Shown piece by piece: positions 1-8,796 of a DNA stretch of 64,000 bases. Position 1 is the stretch's first letter. Each line of letters starts with the position of its first letter. The stretch is from Ruminococcus hominis. GTDB taxonomy: Bacteria > Bacillota > Clostridia > Lachnospirales > Lachnospiraceae. The translations under genes were made by a program, and so were the position numbers. The stretch covers positions 2,604,001-2,668,000 of the forward strand of contig NZ_JACOPE010000001.1 in the NCBI RefSeq assembly GCF_014287355.1. The letters run 5' to 3'. A model generated the notes under the pieces. It made no database searches. It was given only the letters and a program-made list of their open reading frames with translations, and was not told where the DNA came from.

Positions 1-936
1 ATCGCATGCATCCAGAAAGTTTTTGCCTGCAGGATTGTGCGAATAGCGGATTGCGTTGTAACCTAATTCTTTTAACTTTTTCACTCTGCGATATTCCGCT
101 TCATCATATGCACATGCACCAAGAATACCGTGATCATGATGAACACAACCGCCACGCAGTTTTATTGTTTTACCGTTGACCTGCAATCCATCCTCTGCAC
201 TCCATGCAAGATTTCGGATTCCGAATCGTTCTGTCGAACAGTCTATCATTTTTCCATCTTTCTCTAAGATTGTACGGATTGTATAGAGATTAGGCTCTTC
301 TGCCGTCCACAGTTTTCCATTCGGGATTTCGATTCTAACTGTATCACCTCCTCCGGTTGCGACCACCTTGTCATTCTCTAAAATTTCATATCTGATGCAC
401 ATATTTTCGGCATTCACTGTATTTGTCTTTACGTCAATCAAAGCTGGTGCAGTGCTGACTGTTGTCACTTGCACACCTTCTGGAAGAATATGGCTTTTTT
501 CTCCACTCCAGAGATTGACACTGCGGTAGATTCCACTTCCTGAATACCAGCGCGAGTTCGGTGCTTTTGAATTGTCAACCACAACTTTCAATGTGTTTTT
601 TTCTCCAATTTTCAACTGTTCTGTGATGTCTACATAGAAATTTGAGTACCCGTATACACGGCCACCTACCTCTGTATCATTCAGATATACTTTTGAATTC
701 ATATATATGCCTTCAAATTCAATCATCACACATTTGTCACGATAACATTCCGCACCCATGATATTTTTCTGATAGAGATAAGTTCCACCAGGGAAAAATC
801 CTCCTGCATTCCCATTTGGAGATGCAGCATCTCTCTTTTCCATAATCATCGCGTCATGCGGCAATGTAATCTTCTCCCACGCATCTGCACCTTCTTTTTG
901 AAACATCCAGTCTCGATTGATTCTTTGCTTCAACAT
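1..936 (-). CDS. Glycoside hydrolase family 2 protein (beta-galactosidase/beta-glucuronidase type), C-terminal part outside window
   Basis: The reverse-strand frame is open from an ATG at 936 to the window edge (312 codons), so the gene is incomplete. The N-terminus reads as a GH2 sugar-binding jelly roll (residues about 1-170), then the Ig-like middle domain, then the start of the TIM barrel with GYNAIRYSHNP, a hallmark stretch of GH2 enzymes. The catalytic glutamates lie beyond the edge, so substrate cannot be judged. No signal peptide is visible, suggesting a cytoplasmic enzyme acting on imported oligosaccharides or glycosides. An AAGGAGG ribosome binding site lies a few bases before the ATG. 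It is divergent from an AraC-type regulator, with shared operator-like motifs between them. Confidence 0.9.
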   Translation of the reverse strand, partial: MLKQRINRDWMFQKEGADAWEKITLPHDAMIMEKRDAASPNGNAGGFFPGGTYLYQKNIMGAECYRDKCVMIEFEGIYMNSKVYLNDTEVGGRVYGYSNFYVDITEQLKIGEKNTLKVVVDNSKAPNSRWYSGSGIYRSVNLWSGEKSHILPEGVQVTTVSTAPALIDVKTNTVNAENMCIRYEILENDKVVATGGGDTVRIEIPNGKLWTAEEPNLYTIRTILEKDGKMIDCSTERFGIRNLAWSAEDGLQVNGKTIKLRGGCVHHDHGILGACAYDEAEYRRVKKLKELGYNAIRYSHNPAGKNFLDACD

Positions 937-1036
937 CGTTCTACATCCTCCTTCACGTTGCACTTACATCTTTCCTTTATTTTACTTTTTTGTATCCTTG
1001 GGAACAATATCTCTGTTCGTCTTTGAAATATTCTTT

Positions 1037-1089
1037 TGTATCATATTTCGTGATTTCATATTTCTTGTTCAGACGAAATATGTTATAAT
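1037..1089 (+). promoter_or_regulatory. Operator-like sites and extended -10 promoter of the AraC regulator
   Basis: An extended -10 (TGTTATAAT, 1081-1089) precedes the AraC gene. Upstream is TGTATCATATTTCGT at 1037-1051, and its ten-base core is inverted as ACGAAATATG at 1073-1082, overlapping the -10. A weaker copy, TCATATTTC, begins near 1055. The same 15-mer recurs at 2264 and 14060, in front of a transporter stump and an intact sugar transporter operon. The arrangement suits autoregulation and control of the divergent GH2 gene; this is inference from position and repetition. Confidence 0.6.
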
Positions 1090-1118
1090 ATCAGCAAAAG
1101 AAACCAAGGAGGTTCATG

Positions 1119-2177
1119 ATGTCTATATTCATCGATTCCACTGTCAAAAAAGGAAATCAAATGCTCGAAAATCTTGTCTCTTTTCGTGAAAACAAGGACT
1201 CATTCTCATTTCATCAGGAGGTGAATGTACCATTTATGATTACACTGATGTCAATTCATCCAGATGCTTTAGATACAAGTGCACTATCTGTATTTACACC
1301 GGAATCTCAGTTCAACATACCGCTTCACGGAATCAAGGGACGCAGCAAAAACAGCATGCATCAACACAACTCTTTTGAATTCACTTACGTCCTTAGAGGC
1401 AATATGTATCAGATTGTAGAAGGTAGACGATACCTCTACACGCCCGGCAGCTGTTGTCTGATGAACCGTGACACATTACATACAGAGGAGACGTCCACTG
1501 ATTTTATATGTATTTTTTTCTCTGTATCCTCCAATTTTATTAAGATGCTAACAAATTATGGGAATCCAATGCTATTTCCACAGGAACAACAGCGTTTCGA
1601 TAACTTGATTTTTCATTTTTTAGAACAGAATACGCAGGAGCAACATCGCAACACAAAAGATTTTATCGATTTTGTTCCACGCATTTCTGCAAAAGAACAG
1701 AAAATCCTTGTCCACGATATTTTTGAGCAGATGATTTCCACACTACTTTATCCTTATTATGGAGCAACGTATCATCTGCAGGATTTATTTTTTCAGTTGA
1801 TTGATATTCTATGTGACGAGCAGTACTATCAGGCAATCCATGTAACTGCAAAGAAGAATATGGAATCATTGCTCTTTGCACGTATTGAACTACTTCTGGA
1901 TGAATACCACGGTCGCATTAGCAACAGTGAACTTGCTCATCTTCTGAATTATGATGGCACTTATCTGGGTAAAATTGTAAAAAAACAGACCGGTCAGAGT
2001 CTGTTTGATTACAGCATGAATTTCACAATGAAGACAGCAGCAGACATGTTAAAAAACACGAAAAAAAGTGTGTCCGATATAGCCTCTGAACTTCAGTTCA
2101 ATAATCGAACACACTTCTATAAACTATTTAAAAATTATTTTGGAGTGACACCACGGGAATATCGGGAACAATTATGA
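1119..2177 (+). CDS. AraC family transcriptional regulator
   Basis: This 352-residue protein has an N-terminal cupin-like sensing region (HQHNSFEFTYVLRG around residue 80 gives the metal/sugar-pocket pattern of AraC_N) and a C-terminal AraC double helix-turn-helix. The last about 95 residues contain the second-helix signature SDIASELQFNNRTHFYKLFK and end GVTPREYREQL. The ATG at 1119 is preferred over the ATG at 1116 because it sits six bases after AAGGAGG rather than three. It is divergent from a GH2 gene and is the likely reader of the TGTATCATATTTCGT sites, so it probably activates glycoside uptake and hydrolysis genes. Confidence 0.9.
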   Translation: MSIFIDSTVKKGNQMLENLVSFRENKDSFSFHQEVNVPFMITLMSIHPDALDTSALSVFTPESQFNIPLHGIKGRSKNSMHQHNSFEFTYVLRGNMYQIVEGRRYLYTPGSCCLMNRDTLHTEETSTDFICIFFSVSSNFIKMLTNYGNPMLFPQEQQRFDNLIFHFLEQNTQEQHRNTKDFIDFVPRISAKEQKILVHDIFEQMISTLLYPYYGATYHLQDLFFQLIDILCDEQYYQAIHVTAKKNMESLLFARIELLLDEYHGRISNSELAHLLNYDGTYLGKIVKKQTGQSLFDYSMNFTMKTAADMLKNTKKSVSDIASELQFNNRTHFYKLFKNYFGVTPREYREQL

Positions 2178-2240
2178 TAATTCAAGTTTAGCAAGAATCA
2201 TTGTAATAGATACACCAAACTGTGCACCGAACAATATCAT
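2172..2240 (-). pseudogene. Stump of a GPH-type sugar transporter gene (MFS)
   Basis: The reverse strand encodes a 22-residue open stretch containing FGAQFGVSITMI and then a stop. The same twelve residues occur in the intact transporter at 12616-13965, and the DNA at about 2199-2235 matches about 13680-13716 with only a few substitutions. The rest of the gene is missing; the fragment overlaps the end of the AraC gene. A copy of the 15-bp operator lies just upstream (2264-2278), as it does for the intact transporter. I read this as a deleted second transporter of the same regulon. Confidence 0.75.
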
Positions 2241-2263
2241 CGTTCGTCATACTTCTTTTCGCG

Positions 2264-2278
2264 TGTATCATATTTCGT
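2264..2278. promoter_or_regulatory. Second copy of the 15-bp AraC-regulon site
   Basis: TGTATCATATTTCGT is identical to 1037-1051 and 14060-14074. It lies on the promoter side of the transporter stump at 2172-2240, so it looks like an orphan operator left after the gene was lost. Confidence 0.5.
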
Positions 2279-2330
2279 CATTTACATTTTAATTATTTCA
2301 GTTCCATATCTATTTTCTTTTTACATAAAA

Positions 2331-2354
2331 AAAGAGAGACAATCGCTCTCTTTC
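2331..2354 (-). terminator. Terminator of the esterase gene
   Basis: Inverted repeat AAAGAGAG / CTCTCTTT with a seven-base loop, followed on the minus strand by a run of seven T. It begins about 15 bases after the esterase stop codon. It may also stop transcripts reading out of the AraC gene. Confidence 0.65.
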
Positions 2355-2369
2355 CTCTTTTTTCCGCAC

Positions 2370-3311
2370 CTATTTTTTTAAATAATATTCGCAATATTTT
2401 AAAGTCTTATCCATAAATTCTTGTGTTTTATCTAAATCGTTATACATGCCATGATTTGATTTTGGAAACGCTATGTATTCATATGGCACATCATATTTTT
2501 CAAATTCATCCATAAGCAGGTGTTTCTGATTTTGAGGCACACAGTGATCAATCAAACCATAACCAATCAATGTTGGCACCGGATTCTTTCCTTCGAGTGA
2601 TGCTGGTGAAATTTGATTAATTGCATCTTTACACTCTTCTGTCGTAATGTCCCCCTTGTAACCTGTCATCATTTCAACAAATTCTTCTTTTGTTTTCAGA
2701 TGATCCACCTTCATAAGTAATCCCCAATCTTTTGGATCAAAATACGTCGGTCCCGACATTTGGAATACAAATTTTACAGGAATAGCAGAACGACCATTAT
2801 ACGCCAGATTCATTGCTAATGTTCCACCGGCTGACACACCACTTGTTGCCATTGCATTCACCTGATATCCTAGTTCTTTTAGCTTGTCTTTCATGGCTGC
2901 TGTCGCTTGTTCAATTTCACAATTAATCAATTGAATTGTTGCCTCTTCACCGTGAGTTTGCAGTGTATAATCAATCGTTGCGGTAATATAACCTTTCGTT
3001 GCAAAGTACTTACACCAACCATCACCATCTTCTTTTTTACCTGAATTAAAGCTACCACCATGAATGTAGACAATCAGAAACTGTTCTTCACTTTTATTCA
3101 ATCCCGAAGGAATGTACAAATCATACTTGTGATTATGCTCATTCTCATAATTTAAATCCGAATAAATGGTTCCCATAGATTCATCCCAATCTACAGCAAG
3201 CAGTTTTGCAGGTGCACCACCTAAAAATTGAATTCTAATAAATGCACTCACTAAAAATGTTACGATAAATACGATAATATACATCGCTATTTCCCACTTC
3301 CTTTTTATCAT
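2370..3311 (-). CDS. Alpha/beta hydrolase (esterase/lipase, HSL-like)
   Basis: A 313-residue protein with one hydrophobic N-terminal helix (about residues 9-30), so probably membrane-anchored with the catalytic domain outside. The oxyanion-hole motif HGGSF lies near residue 105 and the nucleophile elbow GVSAGG near 175. The acid is probably in GLIDHCVP and the catalytic histidine in SNHGMY near the C-terminus, giving a complete Ser-Asp-His set. It resembles carbohydrate-esterase-like hydrolases; the substrate is unknown. The ATG at 3311 overlaps the stop of a 26-codon reading frame (ATGA), but an alternative ATG at 3284 also has a purine-rich upstream stretch. It sits among glycoside genes, which favours removal of acyl groups from plant glycans. 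Confidence 0.85.
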   Translation of the reverse strand: MIKRKWEIAMYIIVFIVTFLVSAFIRIQFLGGAPAKLLAVDWDESMGTIYSDLNYENEHNHKYDLYIPSGLNKSEEQFLIVYIHGGSFNSGKKEDGDGWCKYFATKGYITATIDYTLQTHGEEATIQLINCEIEQATAAMKDKLKELGYQVNAMATSGVSAGGTLAMNLAYNGRSAIPVKFVFQMSGPTYFDPKDWGLLMKVDHLKTKEEFVEMMTGYKGDITTEECKDAINQISPASLEGKNPVPTLIGYGLIDHCVPQNQKHLLMDEFEKYDVPYEYIAFPKSNHGMYNDLDKTQEFMDKTLKYCEYYLKK

Positions 3312-3388
3312 ATGATATTGTCCAAAAAAATCTTACCACAAATCGCACCAGATATAGCTGCTACAACTATTACAATCAAAAATTTCAT
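3308..3388 (-). CDS. 26-residue hydrophobic peptide overlapping the esterase start
   Basis: The frame starts at an ATG (3386-3388) preceded by GAGGAATAGAGTT and encodes MKFLIVIVVAAISGAICG followed by KIFLDNII. This is one transmembrane-like helix with a lysine at each end. Its TGA stop overlaps the esterase ATG as ATGA, the usual sign of translational coupling. It may be a real small membrane peptide or an upstream reading frame that delivers ribosomes to the esterase. No family is recognised. Confidence 0.5.
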   Translation of the reverse strand: MKFLIVIVVAAISGAICGKIFLDNII

Positions 3389-3513
3389 AACTCTATTCCT
3401 CATTTCTGTTCTGCTACCTATTCTATAACGTTTATGTATTCTATTATAATAATTTTTTGTATGTGAATGAACATTGCATCTTGCTTTTCAATCATATAAT
3501 ATTGTCATTACAT

Positions 3514-3552
3514 AAGAAAAGTGAAACCATATAATGATAGTTTCACTTTTCT
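3514..3552 (-). terminator. Strong hairpin after the epimerase gene
   Basis: Perfect 13-bp inverted repeat AGAAAAGTGAAAC / GTTTCACTTTTCT with a 13-base loop, just past the epimerase stop at 3558. T-rich flanks occur on both strands. Confidence 0.7.
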
Positions 3553-3557
3553 TTCTT

Positions 3558-4523
3558 CTATTTCTCAAAGCATTTTATCTTTACCTGATATTGCTTCGTT
3601 TCACCTGATTTCAAGAACTTTAACATCCCGGTCTTACGCATGACATCGCGTCCGTCTGGATAACAATTGCCACATTCTAGACCTAATACATAATCACGAA
3701 CTCCCATCATCTTCCACTCCACGAAGCCGTCTAATTCTTTCGCATCATATTCCATAGCAAGTCCAATGTTTTTCTTCGGCTGATAAATGGATGCATATCC
3801 TCTTTCCTGCATTTTGTGATAATAGCAGCGCTCCTCATACCCTGGTGTCGGTTTTTCCATATTCATCCAATTCTTGATATCTTCTGCCGCATGCTTGTTT
3901 CTTGGTGTCACTTCTTCCGACTCAATTTTCACTACACTATCCTCATCCAAAAGCGGATAGCCCATGTTCATATGATACAGAATTTCAAACGGTTCTTTTT
4001 TGTCTCCTGTATTCTTAATCGTATCCGAAAATGTAAACTCATTCTTTCCGATTGGGAATGTATACGTTCTGCAAAGGCACAATTTTCTTCCAAAGATCGT
4101 TTCATCAGATGTTCTTGCCTTCACGATCAGGCATCCATCCTCTTCATACCAAAAGCTATACTCTGTCGGTGTGTTTGCAATGGAACCATGCAACGGAAGC
4201 TCTTCCCCTTCATCTGTACACGGACTTCCCACTGCCTGTAATCCACATGTGGTAAGAAAACCGGCTGTAAAAGATTTTAACCAGTCTGCTCCCTTTGATT
4301 CATAATAAGCCGGAGCCACATATCCACATGGCGAGAAATAACTCATATTCATTCCTTTATAACGAAGTCTGGAAATATCAGCATTTCTATCCAAAGAAAT
4401 AGTCGCTTCCAGTCCGCTTCCGTTATTAATAACCAGTAGGCGCATCCCATCACCTTTGCCACCAACCAGACGATGCTCTTCTATTCCATAACATTGCGAA
4501 TAATGTCCAATATATTGATTCAT
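3558..4523 (-). CDS. Aldose 1-epimerase family protein, DUF4432-like
   Basis: The 321-residue sequence has the galactose-mutarotase-like beta-sandwich pattern of DUF4432 proteins: HRLVGGKGDGMRLL near the start, LDRNADISRLRYKG around residue 45, LPLHGSIANTP near 110 (candidate catalytic histidine) and YHMNMGYPLLDE near 185. Family members are thought to interconvert sugar anomers. It is last in a minus-strand operon with an aldolase, a fucose-isomerase-like protein and a sugar kinase, so it probably prepares the operon's substrate. Its ATG overlaps the stop of a 39-codon frame and has a GAGGAGA binding site. Confidence 0.85.
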   Translation of the reverse strand: MNQYIGHYSQCYGIEEHRLVGGKGDGMRLLVINNGSGLEATISLDRNADISRLRYKGMNMSYFSPCGYVAPAYYESKGADWLKSFTAGFLTTCGLQAVGSPCTDEGEELPLHGSIANTPTEYSFWYEEDGCLIVKARTSDETIFGRKLCLCRTYTFPIGKNEFTFSDTIKNTGDKKEPFEILYHMNMGYPLLDEDSVVKIESEEVTPRNKHAAEDIKNWMNMEKPTPGYEERCYYHKMQERGYASIYQPKKNIGLAMEYDAKELDGFVEWKMMGVRDYVLGLECGNCYPDGRDVMRKTGMLKFLKSGETKQYQVKIKCFEK

Positions 4524-4639
4524 ATCTCAAGTCTCCTCTTTTGAATTAATGTGAGCATGCTAATATTCATTTCCATAGCATCATTGATTTTTTCCAATAG
4601 ATATTTGTGTGTAAGAAGTTTTTCTGGAACGCTACTCAT
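4520..4639 (-). CDS. 39-residue reading frame coupled to the epimerase
   Basis: The frame begins MSSVPEKLLTHKYLLEKIND, is preceded by GAGAGGACG, and its TGA overlaps the epimerase ATG (ATGA). It is charged and helical in appearance, with no membrane segment. It may be a small protein, a coupling leader, or the tail of a decayed gene; I recognise no family. Confidence 0.35.
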   Translation of the reverse strand: MSSVPEKLLTHKYLLEKINDAMEMNISMLTLIQKRRLEI

Positions 4640-4718
4640 GTTCACGTCCTCTCGTTCTTTTATTATGACCGTTCACTGCAGCATTGCATCTTCTCTGCCT
4701 GAACTGTTATCATCACAT

Positions 4719-6203
4719 TTACATTAACCCTCGAACTGCACGATAAACCTGTTCGTACCGCTCATAGATTTCCATATACTTTTCGTGCATTTCTTTTCTT
4801 GGTTTATAAGTGGATACTTCATGCACCATTACCTGTGCCGCCTGCTTTAAATCATCAAAGATTCCTACGGCAATTCCTGTCAGCATTGCACTTCCCACAG
4901 TTCCTGCATCAACAGTCTCAAGCGATGTAATTTCCATATCCAGCATATCCGCCTTCATTTGCATCCACTCTTTGGAATGAGCTCCACCTCCAGTCGCATT
5001 GAGTCTATGGAAATGTATTCCTGACTCTTTCAGCCACTGTAGATTCAGCACCATCTCATAGACAACCCCTTCCATGCAGCCCCGGTAAATATCTGCCGCA
5101 GTTGTGGCAGTCGTCAGTCCTAAGACTGCCCCTTTCGAACCGGTATCCATGTATGGAGTTGCCGCTCCTGCGAAATGTGGAAGCACCAGCAGTCCTGTCG
5201 GACTCACAGACTGTCTCTCCAGCAATTCATTGACAGAGATTCCTTCTGCTTTTGCCTCTTCCTTTTCCTTCTTTGCAATTGTTTCCGTACACCACTGCAT
5301 CAAAGCACCTCCGGTGTAGGAAAATGCATAGCATACATATTTCCCGGGTATAACATATGGTACAACCGCATAATTTCCCTTTGTCATAACCTGCATGTCC
5401 GGTATCTCATCATAGATTGGGGTGATACATTCGACCGTTCCGGCTCCGTCAACAGCTGTGTCAGAGTCAAATACGCCTGCTCCGACTGCCGCCGCAATCT
5501 GGTCATGACTGATACACACAATCTTGGTCTCTGTGGTAAGCCCTGTCTTTTCTGCGATCTCTTTTGTCACCGTTCCTGCAACGGTTCCTGTCGGAACAGT
5601 CTCTGACATCAGATTCACATCAATCCCCGCTGTTTCAAAGATTTCTTTGCTCCACTCCATCTTCCGGATATCAAATCCCATCGTTCTTGTCGCGAGGGAA
5701 TAATCGATCTTCGTCTGTCCGGTCAGATGATAAACAACGAAATCTTCCATGAGGAACACATGCTCAGCTTTAACATATAATTCCGGCTCATTTTCCTTCA
5801 GCCACATCAGCTTTGGCAGGCTATACATTTCATGAGGTTTCATGCCAGATATCTCAGCGATTCTGTCCTCACTCATTTTATTGCAGAGCTGCATGCATTG
5901 CTCTTTTCCTCTCGGATCTGTGTAGAGCATTGCTGCATGCAATGGCATTCCGTCTGCGTCTGTCATCACGCATGTTTCTCCGAAGCTTGTAATCCCGATT
6001 CCTGCGATATCTTTGTACTGCTTTGTCGTATCCGTGATTACCTTCCATACTCCTGCAAGAATCGCATTGGCATCTACTTCGTGAGCACTCGCCATGCGTT
6101 TTACCGGATAATCACTGTAGGACTTATGCACTTGTTTTCCGTTTTCATCAAAAACTGTCAGTTTACAGCCTGTTGTTCCGATGTCAAGTCCTCCGATATA
6201 CAT
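4719..6203 (-). CDS. FGGY-family carbohydrate kinase (xylulokinase-like)
   Basis: A 494-residue cytoplasmic kinase of normal FGGY length. The N-terminal phosphate-binding loop is GLDIGTTGCKLTVFD (residues 4-18), the catalytic base aspartate is probably in SHDQIAAAVGAG near residue 235, and the C-terminal ATP-binding ATGGGAHSKEWMQMKAD lies near 405. FGGY kinases phosphorylate pentoses, hexuloses and related polyols; the exact sugar cannot be read. It follows the isomerase gene by about 50 bases and precedes a small frame and the epimerase, so it likely phosphorylates the ketose made by the isomerase before aldol cleavage. Confidence 0.9.
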   Translation of the reverse strand: MYIGGLDIGTTGCKLTVFDENGKQVHKSYSDYPVKRMASAHEVDANAILAGVWKVITDTTKQYKDIAGIGITSFGETCVMTDADGMPLHAAMLYTDPRGKEQCMQLCNKMSEDRIAEISGMKPHEMYSLPKLMWLKENEPELYVKAEHVFLMEDFVVYHLTGQTKIDYSLATRTMGFDIRKMEWSKEIFETAGIDVNLMSETVPTGTVAGTVTKEIAEKTGLTTETKIVCISHDQIAAAVGAGVFDSDTAVDGAGTVECITPIYDEIPDMQVMTKGNYAVVPYVIPGKYVCYAFSYTGGALMQWCTETIAKKEKEEAKAEGISVNELLERQSVSPTGLLVLPHFAGAATPYMDTGSKGAVLGLTTATTAADIYRGCMEGVVYEMVLNLQWLKESGIHFHRLNATGGGAHSKEWMQMKADMLDMEITSLETVDAGTVGSAMLTGIAVGIFDDLKQAAQVMVHEVSTYKPRKEMHEKYMEIYERYEQVYRAVRGLM

Positions 6204-6256
6204 ATCATTTCACTTCCTTACAAATTATTTTTGAAGTAAGGTGTTTACAACACTTT

Positions 6257-7669
6257 TTATTCTTTGTCAATATCCACCCAGTCATATCCAAGATATGTAG
6301 TGAATGCCTCTTTTAATACATCTTTCATGTGACCAACACCGATGCATGTGTGATGTTTGAAACCGCCTCTTGCCAGGCGAATCATTTTATCTTCCATATT
6401 CGGCATCTCGCATACACCTGCACATCCGAAGTATGCTTCCTCGATCGGATCAGCTGTGAATTCTGCTTCACTCGCATAAATCTTAATCTTACCATCTACA
6501 GTCAGACAGTTAGAAATTGTTGTTTTCATCGGACGAATTCTTCCTTCATTCGTTCCCCATCCACTTCCCGGATCACCTTTGTCGAACATCTTATGAGATG
6601 TAACTGTTCCTTTCTGTGTCATCAGGCTCTGTGCTGTAGAACCGCAGTGGAACAGGATTACTTTGTTTTCCTCATCACCATAGTTGTTGTTCCAGTCAAG
6701 AACTGCTGTAGGCTCTTCACTTGCAAGTGCCATTGCACGCATTGATACAGCAGATGTCAAATCGATTTCGCAGCTTGTCACGATACCTCTGTCATTTAAC
6801 TCAGACAAGAGTACACATGGGCAAATTCTTAGAATCTGTTCCATCTCATTCCAGCAACGGATTGCGAGCGAATCCAAGTGGTACTCTTCTACATACTCAT
6901 CAATGACTACCGACACTTTTGCAAGCATCACTTTCTTTTCCTGTGGAACCTTTGTAAAATCAGAATAGTTCATCAAAGTTTCCATCTTTGCAAGCACAGC
7001 TGCATCATCGTCTGCCTTCGCATTGACTTTGAAGATTAATTCAGATAAGTCAAACGACTCGACAGTAATTCCATTTTTCTGTAATCCAACTTCATCAAAT
7101 CTAGTTGTTTTAAACGCTGTTGTTCTTGCACCGATGCATCCGATTGTGAATCGCTTCATACCATTTACGACACGGCAGATTGCTGCAAAGTCTCTTAAGT
7201 TCTCCGCAAACTTCTCTGACAATGGATGTACCACGTGTGGTTTTAATACCGTAAATGGAACCTGATACTGTGTAAATACATCTGTAACTGAGAATTTACC
7301 ACAGAAGGCATCCCTTCTGTGTGCGAAATCCATTTTACCAATCTCATCCGGATATGCCTGCATCAGAATCGGAACTCCTGCATCCTGTAGAGCTGTAATT
7401 GCACCGTTCTCATCAGCGAAAATCGGCATAGAGAAAATGACTCCATCGTATTCTCCATCATGTTCTTTGAGCCATTTCGCATACAGCATACCTTCATCTC
7501 TTGTCTCGATTCCGCCGTAACGTGTCAGATCTGCATCCATTGCAATATAATCATATCCTGCATCTGTGACTGCTTTGATCATATCTTCTCTTGCACCGTA
7601 GATAAGTTCTCCCGGCATGAATCCTCTGTTGCAAAATGCTAATGCAAATGTCATCTTTTTCTTTGTCAT
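6257..7669 (-). CDS. L-fucose/L-arabinose isomerase family protein
   Basis: The 470-residue sequence follows the L-fucose isomerase-like fold: a Rossmann-type N-terminal region (VIFSMPIFADENGAITALQD), a middle region with IGCIGARTTAFKTTRFDE, and a metal-binding C-terminal region where RCWNEME, SCEIDLTSAVSMRAM and ILFHCGSTA carry the expected Glu, Asp and His ligands. It is shorter than classical FucI (about 590), as many family relatives are. It would convert an aldose to a ketose. It lies between the aldolase (36 bases upstream) and kinase genes of one operon. Confidence 0.88.
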   Translation of the reverse strand: MTKKKMTFALAFCNRGFMPGELIYGAREDMIKAVTDAGYDYIAMDADLTRYGGIETRDEGMLYAKWLKEHDGEYDGVIFSMPIFADENGAITALQDAGVPILMQAYPDEIGKMDFAHRRDAFCGKFSVTDVFTQYQVPFTVLKPHVVHPLSEKFAENLRDFAAICRVVNGMKRFTIGCIGARTTAFKTTRFDEVGLQKNGITVESFDLSELIFKVNAKADDDAAVLAKMETLMNYSDFTKVPQEKKVMLAKVSVVIDEYVEEYHLDSLAIRCWNEMEQILRICPCVLLSELNDRGIVTSCEIDLTSAVSMRAMALASEEPTAVLDWNNNYGDEENKVILFHCGSTAQSLMTQKGTVTSHKMFDKGDPGSGWGTNEGRIRPMKTTISNCLTVDGKIKIYASEAEFTADPIEEAYFGCAGVCEMPNMEDKMIRLARGGFKHHTCIGVGHMKDVLKEAFTTYLGYDWVDIDKE

Positions 7670-7705
7670 GTTTTCAATCTCCTTTTCTTATTTTTTCAGA
7701 TGTTT

Positions 7706-8575
7706 CTATTCATCTAACAAAGCAAATGTTCTCATTGCTTCTTTTACATTTTCTTTCATTGCTTCTGTTGCTGCCAGTACAACTGATGAGTAAAATTTCG
7801 GTTCATTTTCCTTTAAGCTATTCACATACTCTGCCGCAGCATTTCCACCTGATTTATCCATATATGTAAAGTAGTTTACTTTGCGAACTCCGGCTTTGAT
7901 TCCTGTATGGAAATCTTCTTTACTCACACCGGAACCCCCATGCATAACAACCGGAATGTTTCCTGTCTGCGCTCTTACATTTTTTACAACATCGAAATCT
8001 AACTGTGGTTTTGCAAGATAGATACCGTGTGTTGTTCCGAACGAACATGCGAGAGCGTCAATCTTTGTCTCTTCTACAAACTGTTTTGCCTGAACAGGAT
8101 CTGTGTAAATCTTTGTGTCGTCCTCTTCCCCGCTTCCGTCACCGGCTCCTGACTCACGTTTTCCCATAGAACCTAACTCTGCCTCTACGCTGCAGTTATA
8201 TTTTGCAGCCATTTCCACTGCTCTTTTTGTATTTGCAAGATTCTCTTCATAGCTTAATACAGAGCCATCATACATGATTCCTGTAAATCCGATTTCCAAT
8301 GCCTGCTGTAGATATTCCAATGTCTCACCGTGGTCAAGATGCACACATACCGGAACACTCGCCTTCTTCGCATGTTCAACCATAATCGGTCCAATTACTG
8401 ATACCGGAATCCACGGTTCATGACACTGGGCAAACTGGATGATCACCGGCACATCCAACTCTTCTGCCGCACTGATAATTGCAATCAGACTCTCCAGATT
8501 TGGCGTATTAAATGATCCGACTGCAATATTTTTTTCTTCTGCCATCTGTAAGATTTCCTTCAAGTTGACTAACAT
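7706..8575 (-). CDS. Class II fructose-bisphosphate aldolase family protein
   Basis: Translation most likely starts at the ATG at 8575 (MLVNLKEILQMAEEKN), which has GTGAGGAAAA just before it. The frame is open further upstream, but that extension does not fit the family. The 289-residue product matches GatY/KbaY/FbaA-type zinc aldolases: VHLDHGET (zinc His near residue 83), ELGSMGKRESG, FGTTHGIY and VVMHGGSGVS carry metal and phosphate ligands. It probably cleaves a ketose 1-phosphate or bisphosphate to a triose pair. It is first in the operon with isomerase, kinase and epimerase. Confidence 0.92.
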   Translation of the reverse strand: MLVNLKEILQMAEEKNIAVGSFNTPNLESLIAIISAAEELDVPVIIQFAQCHEPWIPVSVIGPIMVEHAKKASVPVCVHLDHGETLEYLQQALEIGFTGIMYDGSVLSYEENLANTKRAVEMAAKYNCSVEAELGSMGKRESGAGDGSGEEDDTKIYTDPVQAKQFVEETKIDALACSFGTTHGIYLAKPQLDFDVVKNVRAQTGNIPVVMHGGSGVSKEDFHTGIKAGVRKVNYFTYMDKSGGNAAAEYVNSLKENEPKFYSSVVLAATEAMKENVKEAMRTFALLDE

Positions 8576-8747
8576 AATTTTCCTCACTTTCATTGCACAC
8601 TGATACATTGATTTTTGCTGTACCAACTTCAAATTACTTAACTTCATGTACTGACATCAGCATATACAAAACAAAAGGAAAAATATAGTAAAATGCGTTT
8701 TAAAAACTGTAAATTTTTCCGTTATCATATGTTTTTTTACATTTTTA

Positions 8748-8756
8748 TGTTACAAT
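8748..8756 (+). promoter_or_regulatory. Extended -10 promoter of the PocR-AraC regulator
   Basis: TGTTACAAT (TG plus TACAAT) lies about 40 bases before the regulator ATG. I see no good -35 box, which suits an activator-dependent or extended -10 promoter. The oppositely directed aldolase operon promoter must lie in the same interval. Confidence 0.4.
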
Positions 8757-8796
8757 GAAAATCACAAAATGATGTGAAATAGGGAGATTTTTACCG

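Noticed and set aside
917..1189. Plus-strand 90-codon frame at the GH2/AraC junction
   Set aside because: It covers the promoter and operator region and the AraC start in another frame; no start signal.
5175..5606. 143-codon plus-strand frame inside the sugar kinase gene
   Set aside because: Antisense shadow of a conserved kinase with no own signals.
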